64,000 bases of DNA, taken from positions 494,066-558,065 of the forward strand of contig JADJWL010000003.1 in assembly GCA_016716385.1 (NCBI GenBank), in the 5' to 3' direction. Shown piece by piece: positions 16,201 through 22,939 of the stretch. The first letter of the stretch is position 1; every line of letters begins with the position of its first letter. Below the pieces are notes generated by a model, which saw only the letters and a program-made list of their open reading frames with translations, made no database searches and was not told the DNA's origin. The stretch is from Bryobacterales bacterium (GTDB lineage Bacteria > Acidobacteriota > Terriglobia > Bryobacterales > Bryobacteraceae). The position numbers and the translations under genes are program-made.

Positions 16201-16783
16201 CGATCAGCGGTAAGCGGTGCCCGGCCTCGCGGCAGGCGCGCTCGACGCCGAGCACGGCAGCCTTGAGCGTGCCGGTGTCATTGCACGTTTCGAGCAGCAG
16301 GATGTCGACGCCGCCTTCGATGAGCGCCGCGGCCTGCTCGTAGTAGGCGGTTTCGGCCTGCCGGAAGCCGAGGTTGCGCGTGACCGACACGGTGCGCGTG
16401 GTCGGCCCCATCGATCCAGCCACGAAGCGTGGCTTCTCCTGAGTGCTGGCGGCGTCGGCGACCTCGCGCGCGATGCGGGCGGCGAGGACGTTCAACTCAT
16501 GGACCTGGTCCGCGATGTCATATTCCGCCAGCGAGATGCGCGTCGCGTTGAAGGAATTCGTCTCGATGATGTCGGCGCCCGGATCGAGATAGGCGCGGTG
16601 AATGCCCCGGATCACGTCCGGACGGCGCTTCAGGAGGATTTCGTTGCAGTTTTCAAACGCGGGTCCACCGTAGTCTTCGATGGTAAGCTGCTGCTGAAGG
16701 AGCGCGCCCATCGCGCCGTCGATCACGAGAATACGGGAGTCGAGAGCTTCGACGAGGGCGCGCTGGCGTGCCTCGGTGGTCAT
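13232..16783 (-). CDS. metH: Cobalamin-dependent methionine synthase MetH
   Basis: The 1183-residue enzyme transfers a methyl group from 5-methyltetrahydrofolate to homocysteine via cobalamin. Domains in order are: homocysteine/zinc domain (about 1-315, zinc ligands C230, C293 and C294 in GLNCG and GGCCGTTPEH), pterin-binding domain (about 335-620), B12 cap and B12-binding domain (about 640-880, lower-ligand H758 in GDVHDIGKN), and AdoMet-reactivation domain (to the end, with GYPACP and ELTDGFMMEPEASV). All four modules are intact, and the length is close to the usual 1200. The ATG at 16783 precedes TEARQRALVEALDSRILVIDGAMG, the normal start; codons further upstream would run into the divergent promoter. 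No SAM or cobalamin riboswitch is apparent in the short leader. Confidence 0.96.
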   Translation of the reverse strand: MTTEARQRALVEALDSRILVIDGAMGALLQQQLTIEDYGGPAFENCNEILLKRRPDVIRGIHRAYLDPGADIIETNSFNATRISLAEYDIADQVHELNVLAARIAREVADAASTQEKPRFVAGSMGPTTRTVSVTRNLGFRQAETAYYEQAAALIEGGVDILLLETCNDTGTLKAAVLGVERACREAGHRLPLIVSGTIEPTGTMLGGQGAEAFWASISHVELLAVGLNCGTGPEFMADHLRTLHEMAWTRISCYPNAGLPNEELQYNETPEMVAAQMARFMDHGWLNIAGGCCGTTPEHIRKIAEAAARQRPRAVPKPPRRAWYCGIDLVEADDSTRPLIVGERTNVIGSRAFKRLVAEEKWEEATEIARQQVKNGAHIVDVCLQSTDRDEIGDIPPFYDRLTRKIRVPVMIDTTDPAAIELSLTFLQGKSIINSVNLEDGEEKFENTCPIARRYGAALVVGCIDEDKLQAQAFTRERKLAIAERSYALLTEKYGIPPEDIVFDPLVFPCATGDVNYIGGAVETIEGIRLIREKLPYAKTILGISNISFGLPPAAREVVNSVFLYYATKAGLDLAIVNAEKLERFASIPEEERRLAENLLFNAPAVDAPGEELRIAPEDWREQPPDVRAALNQFHIQAISEHFRQSGGRKKQAKESLPLNERLANYIIEGTRDGLVADLDLKRQEGAAPLEIINGPLMAGMAEVGRLFNNNELIVAEVLQSAEAMKAAVNHLQQFMEKSDTAARGKVLLATVKGDVHDIGKNLVEIILSNNGYDVVNLGIKVLPETLIQAFQEHSPDAIGLSGLLVKSAQQMVTTAEDLREAGITVPVLVGGAALSEKFTRAKIAPAYGRAVCYAKDAMTGLRLMNQLMDPAERPHVLAGNTHTEAGTFGAVHETLAAQASESRSPKVRTDIPIPPAPYVDRRVRNVPHLTEIWSYINPYMLYGRHLGYKGNFEKDLAAHHEKALALFHKVEAVKEEAAHFMKVRAVWQFFEAERDGNTIHLFEPGATGSVHSFQFGRQLRDDGLCLSDYILDPTEFGRDHIALFAVTAGAGIRERSEEWKHAGEYVKSHALQALAIETAEGCAEWLHRRIREDWGFPDPPTSTMHDRFTSRYRGKRYSFGYPACPNLEDQAGLWKLLRPEEIGIELTDGFMMEPEASVSALVFHHPDCAYFTAGEAVEAQV

Positions 16784-16801
16784 AAGGTGTCGGCGAATCT
16801 C

Positions 16802-16822
16802 ATTGTAACAAGCGGGTAGAAT
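16802..16822. promoter_or_regulatory. Divergent -10-like boxes for metH and the DapA-like gene
   Basis: On the minus strand TACAAT (16802-16807) lies 18 nt before the metH ATG. On the plus strand TAGAAT (16817-16822) ends 7 nt before the ATG at 16830. The two promoters must overlap within the 46-bp gap. Confidence 0.45.
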
Positions 16823-16829
16823 CGCTCTG

Positions 16830-17759
16830 ATGGAACTCCTTTCCAGGGCCGCTCTGCGCGGCACGTGGGCCACGGTGCTTCTGCCCGTGCGGGCGGACGA
16901 GTCGGTTGACTACGGCGCCCTCGAAGAAGAACTTGCCGTCCTTGTGGCGTCCGGCGTCGCGGGAATCTATTCGAACGGCACGGCGGGGGAGTTCTTCACG
17001 CAAACCGAGGACGAATTCGACCGGATCAACCGCTTGCTCGCGGAGCAGTGCAGCCGGGCAGGGCTCCCGTTCCAGATCGGCGCCTGCCACATGAGCGCGC
17101 AGGTGTCGCTCGATCGCATCGGGCGCGCGCGGACGCTGGAGCCTTCGGCGATGCAGGTGATCCTGCCGGATTGGACGCCGGTCAGCTTTGCCGAGGCACT
17201 GGCCTTCCTCGGACGGGCGGCCGAGGTGGCGGCGCCGGTCCCACTGGTGCTGTACCAGCCGCCGCATGCCAAACGGCAGTTGACTCCGGCGGAACTGGAA
17301 GAGGCCGCGGAGGCGATCCCGGCGCTGATCGGGATCAAAATGGCGGGAGGCGACGCCGCCTGGTTCGAGGCGATGCGCGGCGTGACGTCGAAGCTTGCCG
17401 TCTTCACCGCCGGGCATTCGCTGGCCAGCGGGACGCGGATGGGCGCGGCGGGATCGTACTCGAACGCCGCCTGCCTGCATCCCGCGGGCGCGGCGCGCTG
17501 GGAGCGGCAGATGGCCGAAGATCCCGAGGCGGCGCTCGATGTCGAACGGCGGCTGGTCGGGTTTCTGCGTGAGCACATCCTGCCGCTGCGTGACGAGGGC
17601 GGCTACTGCAACGGCGCGTTGGATAAGCTGCTGGCGGCCATCGGCGGCTGGGCGCCGGTCGGTACGCGGCTGCGCTGGCCGTATCGATGGCTCGGCGCAG
17701 ACGTGGCGGAGCGGCTGCGCCCGGTGGCACGGGACACGGTGCCGGAGTTCTTCCGCTGA
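16830..17759 (+). CDS. Dihydrodipicolinate synthase/N-acetylneuraminate lyase family protein
   Basis: A 309-residue (beta/alpha)8 aldolase of the DapA superfamily, which forms or breaks C-C bonds with pyruvate through a lysine Schiff base. Seen directly are the GT-x-GE phosphate/carboxylate motif (NGTAGEFF, about residue 49), the catalytic tyrosine region LVLYQPPH (Y142) and the Schiff-base lysine LIGIKMAGGD (K170). Sequence deviations from DapA (LYQPP for YNVP) point to a sugar-acid aldolase or other family member rather than lysine biosynthesis. A -10-like TAGAAT ends 7 nt before the ATG. It is cytoplasmic and seems monocistronic or to lead into the membrane-protein gene 22 bases downstream. 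Confidence 0.88.
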   Translation: MELLSRAALRGTWATVLLPVRADESVDYGALEEELAVLVASGVAGIYSNGTAGEFFTQTEDEFDRINRLLAEQCSRAGLPFQIGACHMSAQVSLDRIGRARTLEPSAMQVILPDWTPVSFAEALAFLGRAAEVAAPVPLVLYQPPHAKRQLTPAELEEAAEAIPALIGIKMAGGDAAWFEAMRGVTSKLAVFTAGHSLASGTRMGAAGSYSNAACLHPAGAARWERQMAEDPEAALDVERRLVGFLREHILPLRDEGGYCNGALDKLLAAIGGWAPVGTRLRWPYRWLGADVAERLRPVARDTVPEFFR

Positions 17760-17768
17760 GGCACTTGG

Positions 17769-17774
17769 TATAAG
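17769..17774 (+). promoter_or_regulatory. -10-like box TATAAG
   Basis: TATAAG ends 7 nt before GTG 17782, the same spacing as before other genes in this window, and so supports that start. Confidence 0.4.
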
Positions 17775-17781
17775 AGACAGA

Positions 17782-19713
17782 GTGCGCCCGACATCCGAGC
17801 CGGCCCGAACCACCGGTCCTTCGCCCGTCCGGCTGCTGGCAGCGGCGCTGGCGGCGGCTCTCGTCGCTTCGTGGAGCGTGCTGACGCTCCCGTATCTCTC
17901 CGACGACCTCGATCACCTGCACGCGGCGGCCGAGTTCCTCGAAGGCGAGCGAACGTTGCTCGCCGGCTGGCTCTTCGCTCCGCACAACGAGCAAACGCTT
18001 CCCCTGATGCGCGCGGCATTTCTCGTGGGCGCGCTGCTGGGCGGCTGGAATGCGTTGCCGCTGCGCCTGCTGCTGCTGGCGGTCCACTCCGCGGCGGCGG
18101 TCGCACTGGGTCTGATCGTCTGGCGCGCCGTCGGGCAGCGGACGGCGGCGTGGTGGTCCACGATTCTCTACGCAGCGGGCATGGGCTTCGCGGGAGGCGT
18201 GATCTGGTGCCCGTCGAATGCGATCTTCCTGCTGGGCGGGGCGGCGTTCCTGGGGACGCTCTGGATTCTGCTGCGATGGAGCCACCGGCCGGATCTCGCC
18301 TGGAGTCTCTCCCTGGCAGGCGTGCTGCTCGCGGCGATGGGGACCAACGGGGCTGCCGCCGCGACGGCCACGCTGCCCGCCGTCGTCTGGCTGCTGCGGA
18401 TCCCGCTGCGGCGGTGGCAATGGGCGGCGTATCCGGCGGTGTCGGCCTGCCTGTTGCTGGCGGCGCGGTGGAACTTCGAACGGCTGGCGCCGTTTCCGGC
18501 CACGGAGATCTCCGTACGCACCTTCCTCGCCTTCGAATGGATGGCGTATCTCGTCCCGCTGAAGTTCGCCGTGGCGTGGATTCCGGGCGTGCACCCGTCG
18601 TGGGCAGTGGTGCTGGCGGCCGGGGTGCTGGGCTGGGCCGCGTTCGCGCTCTCGCTGCGGGCGATCGCCGCCGATGACCGGCGGCTGCTGGCCGCGCTGG
18701 CGCTGCCCGCGGCAGCGGTGACCGCGCTGGTTGCCTACGGCCGATCCTACGAGGCGCTCGAGACGCTCTATTGGACCGACCGCTACTACTACTTCGTCCT
18801 GGCGCCGATGGCGGCGTGGGCCGGCCTGCTGCTGGCGCGCCTGCCTGCGCGGGCGGCGGCTGTCCTTGCGGTCTTGTGCACTCTCGGGGCACACGGACAG
18901 ATGCGGGAAGGCGTGCCCTGGAACGGGTACCGCGAGCATGCCGCCGGCCTCGGCCACGCGGCGGCGCTCCTGGAGCGCATCGAGGCGGAAGCCGCCCAGG
19001 CGCCCCTGTCGCTGACCGACGCCCGCCTGCCGCTGGCGGGAGTGCACCACGGGGCCATGAGTCTCGTCTGCATCGTCCGCGTCGCGCATCCGCGCGGCGT
19101 CCCGGGACTGACGTTCGTCCAGGGTTCGATGACGGCGGTGGACTCCGCGCGTTGGAACCGCCTGGCCGACGCCTGGGCCGATGAGCGGGGAGTGCGTTCC
19201 ACGCTCTGCGCGGGCGGTGGAAAAATCCGCTCCCTGTTCGTCTCCACGCTCGACTTCCGCCGCGACGCCTTCGACGAACAGGTGACCGGCTTCCACCGCT
19301 GGGAACGCCCCTTCCGCTGGCTGCCGCGGCAGGGCACGGCGCAGATCCAGCGCGCGCCGGGCGCGCTCGAAATCCGGGCGCACGCGCCGCTCGATCTCAT
19401 CCGGCGGATCTGGCCGGAAGCGGACTCAATCCGGGTGACGGTGGCGGTGAACGGGCGCGACCTGGCGGACGTTTCTGTCGGCGGCGATGGGGACGCCGTC
19501 TACCGCGTCGAGGTTCCCGAGTCGCTCGCGCCCGCGGGACACACCGCGGCTATCACCCTGCGCGCAGGCCGCGTCTGGATGCCCGCCGAGGCCGATCCCG
19601 GCAGCCAGGACCGCCGCACCTTGAGCGTCGCCGTGACTTCGATCGGCTTCGCGGGAGATCCGCGCATGAATGGCTTGCCGCGCTGCGCCACCTGGTCGGA
19701 GGCCGCACCCTGA
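17782..19713 (+). CDS. Large polytopic membrane protein, glycosyltransferase-39-like layout
   Basis: The 643-residue protein (GTG start) has about ten membrane helices in residues 15-400 and a soluble C-terminal domain of about 240 residues. The first loop after helix 1 reads LPYLSDDLDHL, which resembles the acidic DD of the first periplasmic loop in GT-C glycosyltransferases of the ArnT/PMT type. This is the only hint of function. The C-terminal region contains beta-rich segments (DSIRVTVAVNGRDLADVSVGG). The start was chosen from the -10-like box TATAAG 7 nt upstream; longer frames to the left run into the DapA-like gene. Its stop overlaps the next start (TGATG), so the two are co-translated. 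Confidence 0.7.
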   Translation: MRPTSEPARTTGPSPVRLLAAALAAALVASWSVLTLPYLSDDLDHLHAAAEFLEGERTLLAGWLFAPHNEQTLPLMRAAFLVGALLGGWNALPLRLLLLAVHSAAAVALGLIVWRAVGQRTAAWWSTILYAAGMGFAGGVIWCPSNAIFLLGGAAFLGTLWILLRWSHRPDLAWSLSLAGVLLAAMGTNGAAAATATLPAVVWLLRIPLRRWQWAAYPAVSACLLLAARWNFERLAPFPATEISVRTFLAFEWMAYLVPLKFAVAWIPGVHPSWAVVLAAGVLGWAAFALSLRAIAADDRRLLAALALPAAAVTALVAYGRSYEALETLYWTDRYYYFVLAPMAAWAGLLLARLPARAAAVLAVLCTLGAHGQMREGVPWNGYREHAAGLGHAAALLERIEAEAAQAPLSLTDARLPLAGVHHGAMSLVCIVRVAHPRGVPGLTFVQGSMTAVDSARWNRLADAWADERGVRSTLCAGGGKIRSLFVSTLDFRRDAFDEQVTGFHRWERPFRWLPRQGTAQIQRAPGALEIRAHAPLDLIRRIWPEADSIRVTVAVNGRDLADVSVGGDGDAVYRVEVPESLAPAGHTAAITLRAGRVWMPAEADPGSQDRRTLSVAVTSIGFAGDPRMNGLPRCATWSEAAP

Positions 19714-20621
19714 TGCCGTTTCTCGATCCGCCTGAAAGCACCGGAACCTATGGCCGTATGAAGGCAGAGCCGGACCGCGTCTGGGTGGCCTGCACCGCGG
19801 CGGCGCTGATCGCGGGCGGCCTGCTGACGGCCCTCGCCATGGGGTGGCTGCCGGCGCCGCCTCCCCGGCAGAGCCGCGGGCTCCTGCTGCTCGTCGGCCT
19901 CGTGTTTACCTTCACCGGACTGATGATGGTGCGGCAGGCCGTGGACGCAATCCGGAACCGGCGCCGCTTGACGGCGGACGGCTGGCTCGCCGATTACCCG
20001 TGGGACCCGGCAGGAGCTTCCGACGACACCCGGCGGGAACTTCGCGATGCGCCGTGGAGCCTGGGCCTTATGGGCGGGTTCCTCGCGGCGATCACCTGGG
20101 GGTTCGCGACGGCGGATATGCCCGCCAGTCTTTCCTGGTTGCCATTTCTGTTCCTGGCGCCGTTCCATGGTTTTCTGCTGTACGGCGTGTACCGCTACGC
20201 CACCCGGCTGCGGCAGTGGAGCCGCGTCGGTCTGCCGCGACTGCGTTTCGTCACGCCGCCGCCGTTTGCACCCGGACAAACGGTGGATCTGCGGCTGGAA
20301 GGGTCCGCCACCCTGGCCGGCACACTCACGGCGGAGTTGCGCTGCGTCGAGGAGACTCTGGTCGGGAGCGGGACCGGCCGTCCGCGGGCCCAGCAGCACC
20401 GGGTTGACGCAGTATTCCGGGAGTCATGGCCGGTCCTGGCGGATAGCCGTGGCGGCGCCACCTTCCGCGTGACCGTTCCCGATGAGGGCGCTTCAACGCA
20501 ACTCCGTCATGACCGGTATCCACCGCTCCGCTACTGGGAACTCGGGATCTCGGGCAAGGGATACAGCGGCGTGTTCCTAATCCCGGTCTACAGCCGGCCT
20601 CATGCGCTCAACTCGAAATAG
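19713..20621 (+). CDS. Membrane protein of unknown function
   Basis: The 302-residue protein has two N-terminal hydrophobic helices (residues about 24-45 and 55-75) and two more at about 115-160. A soluble C-terminal part looks beta-rich (VDLRLEGSATLAGTLTAELRCVEETL, TFRVTVPDEG). The layout recalls DUF3592-type or arrestin-like membrane proteins, but I cannot assign a family. A later in-frame ATG at 19758 is an alternative start. It overlaps the upstream GT39-like gene by TGATG, so it probably serves the same pathway, and its last 22 bases overlap the 3' end of the convergent channel gene. Confidence 0.65.
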   Translation: MPFLDPPESTGTYGRMKAEPDRVWVACTAAALIAGGLLTALAMGWLPAPPPRQSRGLLLLVGLVFTFTGLMMVRQAVDAIRNRRRLTADGWLADYPWDPAGASDDTRRELRDAPWSLGLMGGFLAAITWGFATADMPASLSWLPFLFLAPFHGFLLYGVYRYATRLRQWSRVGLPRLRFVTPPPFAPGQTVDLRLEGSATLAGTLTAELRCVEETLVGSGTGRPRAQQHRVDAVFRESWPVLADSRGGATFRVTVPDEGASTQLRHDRYPPLRYWELGISGKGYSGVFLIPVYSRPHALNSK

Positions 20622-22057
20622 CGCCGGATGCGGCTGAGCAGATCGCCGCCGGGCGCGGCGTTCTGGCGCGCCTCCTCGCCGGCGAGCTTTTCCTGCGCGG
20701 CATGGAGGCCGCTCTGGCGGTCGAGGATGGCGCGGGCGAACTCCGCGGCCAGCTCCGGACGCTCCTCAAGCAGCGCAGCCAGCTCGGGCTTGCCCAGCGA
20801 GTAGCACTCCACCGCGTCGATGGCCGTCACGGTCGCGGCGCGGGTCTCGCCGGCCAGCAGCGCCATCTCTCCGAAGAAGTCCCCCGGCCCGAGGATGGCC
20901 ACCTGTTCGGAGAGCCCGCTGGGACGCGACACCAGCACGCGCACGCGGCCCGAAGCCAGGATGAACAGCGAATCGCCCGGCTCGCCCTGCCGCAGGATTG
21001 CCTCGCCCGGAGCGAACGAGAGCCGTGACAGGCTGGCGGAGAGCGCCTCGCGCTCGGCGGGATGCAGCGCCTGGAAGATCTCGACCCGGTCCAGCGCGGC
21101 GGCGCGGGCGTCGGGCGAGGCTTCCCTCGAACTCTGCAGATCGACCACGCGGGGCACCGGTTCCAGGGGCGCTCCGATGCGGTCGAGGGCCGAGGCGATC
21201 CGCAGGCGCAAGCCGGAAGCGTCCAGCAGTTCCATCAGCGGCCGTTCGATCCAAACCAGCACGCCGTACTGGACATGTTCCGGGTGAAATTCGAGCACCA
21301 CACAGTGAGGCTTCGGGTCCGCCGCGACACCCTCCATCGGCGATGCCCGTAGGGCGCCTTCCACGGTGGCCACGACGGTGGCCGCCCGGTGCCGGTACGG
21401 CAGCGCAAATTTGACCACGATGCGGTGCCGCGGCGTTGTGGTTTCGCCGGGCTCCCGGCCCAACAGGTGGACCGGGGAGCGGACGAGCACGCTATTGGGG
21501 ATGAGCAGCGTATCGTTGTCGGGAGTGTGCACCGCGACGTACCGCGCCCGGACACTACGCACCAGACCCGCCCCCTGGTCCGTGCGGATCCAGTCTCCCT
21601 CGACAATGCTGCGCTCGAGTTCGAGCACGATGCCGCCGGCCAGGTTGGCCAGCATGTCCTGCACGGCGAGCCCGAGGACGGCGGTGGCAATGGCGGAGGT
21701 CGCGATCAGCCCCGTGACGTTCACGCCCAGTGCGCCGAGTACGCCCAGAAACACCGCGATATAGCCGGCGCCGATCGAGAGATCGCTGGCGATGCGCGGG
21801 ATCTCCCAGCGCCGCAGCATGAGGTGGAAGACGAAGATCGCGCCGAGGTGGATGAGCGCCAGATGGGCGAGCGCCGCCGCCGCCACTTCAACCCAGGGAT
21901 CGGCCCCAGCCAGCGTACCCGTGAGCCACAGCGCTCCCGAAATGGCGGCCAATCCCCAGACAAAGCGCATCCGCCGCCGCTCGGAGGGCAGCGCGAGCGC
22001 GAGCAGGATGGCCCCGAGGACGGCGGCCGGCAGAATCCACGCCAAGTCGGCGAACAC
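20600..22057 (-). CDS. MscS-type channel with C-terminal cyclic-nucleotide-binding domain
   Basis: The 485-residue protein has four N-terminal membrane helices and an MscS domain with the pore helix GLIATSAIATAVLGLAVQDMLANLAGGIVLELER (about residues 112-150), followed by the beta domain. From about residue 325 there is a cNMP-binding domain with the phosphate-binding cassette (GDFFGEMALLAGETRAATVTA). Such MscS-cNMP fusions can be gated by cAMP/cGMP rather than tension. The 16-bp gap to the divergent gene at 22083 leaves little room for separate promoters; TACAAT at 22070 faces the other way. Confidence 0.9.
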   Translation of the reverse strand: MFADLAWILPAAVLGAILLALALPSERRRMRFVWGLAAISGALWLTGTLAGADPWVEVAAAALAHLALIHLGAIFVFHLMLRRWEIPRIASDLSIGAGYIAVFLGVLGALGVNVTGLIATSAIATAVLGLAVQDMLANLAGGIVLELERSIVEGDWIRTDQGAGLVRSVRARYVAVHTPDNDTLLIPNSVLVRSPVHLLGREPGETTTPRHRIVVKFALPYRHRAATVVATVEGALRASPMEGVAADPKPHCVVLEFHPEHVQYGVLVWIERPLMELLDASGLRLRIASALDRIGAPLEPVPRVVDLQSSREASPDARAAALDRVEIFQALHPAEREALSASLSRLSFAPGEAILRQGEPGDSLFILASGRVRVLVSRPSGLSEQVAILGPGDFFGEMALLAGETRAATVTAIDAVECYSLGKPELAALLEERPELAAEFARAILDRQSGLHAAQEKLAGEEARQNAAPGGDLLSRIRRYFELSA

Positions 22058-22069
22058 TTCGAGCTACTG

Positions 22070-22075
22070 TACAAT
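22070..22075 (+). promoter_or_regulatory. -10-like box TACAAT
   Basis: TACAAT ends 7 nt before GTG 22083. An ATG at 22074 overlaps the box itself and would not be transcribed, so GTG is the better start. Confidence 0.5.
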
Positions 22076-22082
22076 GAGGGGT

Positions 22083-22889
22083 GTGAGCCTGTCGAGAGTC
22101 GTGCTGGCTTTCGCCTTGCACCTGCCAGTCTTCGCGCAAGCCCCCAACCTGGACCTTTTCCGGCAGGCGCCGCCTGCCGTGGACGCCGCGCTGCGCGAGC
22201 GGATCGCCGGATTCTACCAGGCGCACGTCGACGGCAAGTTCCGCGATGCCGATCAGTACGTGGCCGAGGATACGAAGGACTTCTTCTTTGAGCGCTCCAA
22301 GCCGCGCTACCTGAGCTTCGAGATCCAGCGCATCGACTACACGAACGAACAGTTCACGGCCGCCACGGCGACGATGCTGGTCGAGCAGAACATCATGGTG
22401 CCGGGATTCGCCGGAAAACCCGTGAAGATCCCGGTCCCGAGCCACTGGAAAGTGGAATCCGACGGCCAGTGGTACTGGTGGGTGGATCAGTCGAAGCTCA
22501 ACGTCACGCCGTTCGGGGAAATGAAGCCGGGCCCGGGCGCACGCACCGGCAGGCTCCCGGACAAACTACCCACGGTCGAGGACATCCACAAGGCGGTGCG
22601 GGCGAACCGCGAGGCCGTCGCCCTGAGCGCCAGCATGGCGGGACTGGAAACCGTTGAAATCGCCAACGGCCTGCCAGGTCCGGTACGGTTGGAACTGGCG
22701 ATGGGGCAGATCCGCGGGATCTCGGCGAGCCTGGACAAGACGTCGCTTGCGTCCGGGGAAACGGCAGTGCTGACCTTTAACTCCGAGGGAAGTGTGTCCC
22801 GGCAGTACCAGTCGCGCATGCACCTGGTGACGGTGCGTGTCCATCCGACCAACCAGACGATCAGTCTGAAGCTGACCGTTGGCCCGTAA
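22083..22889 (+). CDS. Secreted protein of unknown function
   Basis: The 268-residue protein has a Sec signal peptide (SLSRVVLAFALHLPVFAQA). Residues of about 35-135 look like an NTF2-like fold: a helix pair (AALRERIAGFYQAHVDGKFRDADQYV), then long strands and an aromatic end (SDGQWYWWVDQ). The last 100 residues include strands with SGETAVLTFNSEG, as in C-terminal beta domains. I know of no named family. The GTG start was chosen because the nearer ATG lies inside the likely -10 box. Independent of its neighbours on either side. Confidence 0.7.
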   Translation: MSLSRVVLAFALHLPVFAQAPNLDLFRQAPPAVDAALRERIAGFYQAHVDGKFRDADQYVAEDTKDFFFERSKPRYLSFEIQRIDYTNEQFTAATATMLVEQNIMVPGFAGKPVKIPVPSHWKVESDGQWYWWVDQSKLNVTPFGEMKPGPGARTGRLPDKLPTVEDIHKAVRANREAVALSASMAGLETVEIANGLPGPVRLELAMGQIRGISASLDKTSLASGETAVLTFNSEGSVSRQYQSRMHLVTVRVHPTNQTISLKLTVGP

Positions 22890-22939
22890 ACCGGGGCCCG
22901 GTGCCGGCGTCATAGAATAGAAGGCGAATTTCACCGGAG

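Noticed and set aside
13163..16213. 1016-residue open frame antisense to metH
   Set aside because: High-GC coding DNA commonly leaves long open antisense frames; its translation is Arg/His/Val-rich with no domain, whereas the other strand is an intact MetH.
17768..17780. 13-base match (GTATAAGAGACAG) to the Tn5 mosaic end used in sequencing adaptors
   Set aside because: The surrounding sequence is continuous, gene spacing is normal, and TATAAG plus 7 nt before GTG 17782 fits the promoter pattern of other genes. Adaptor contamination is possible but not needed; reads across the site would settle it.
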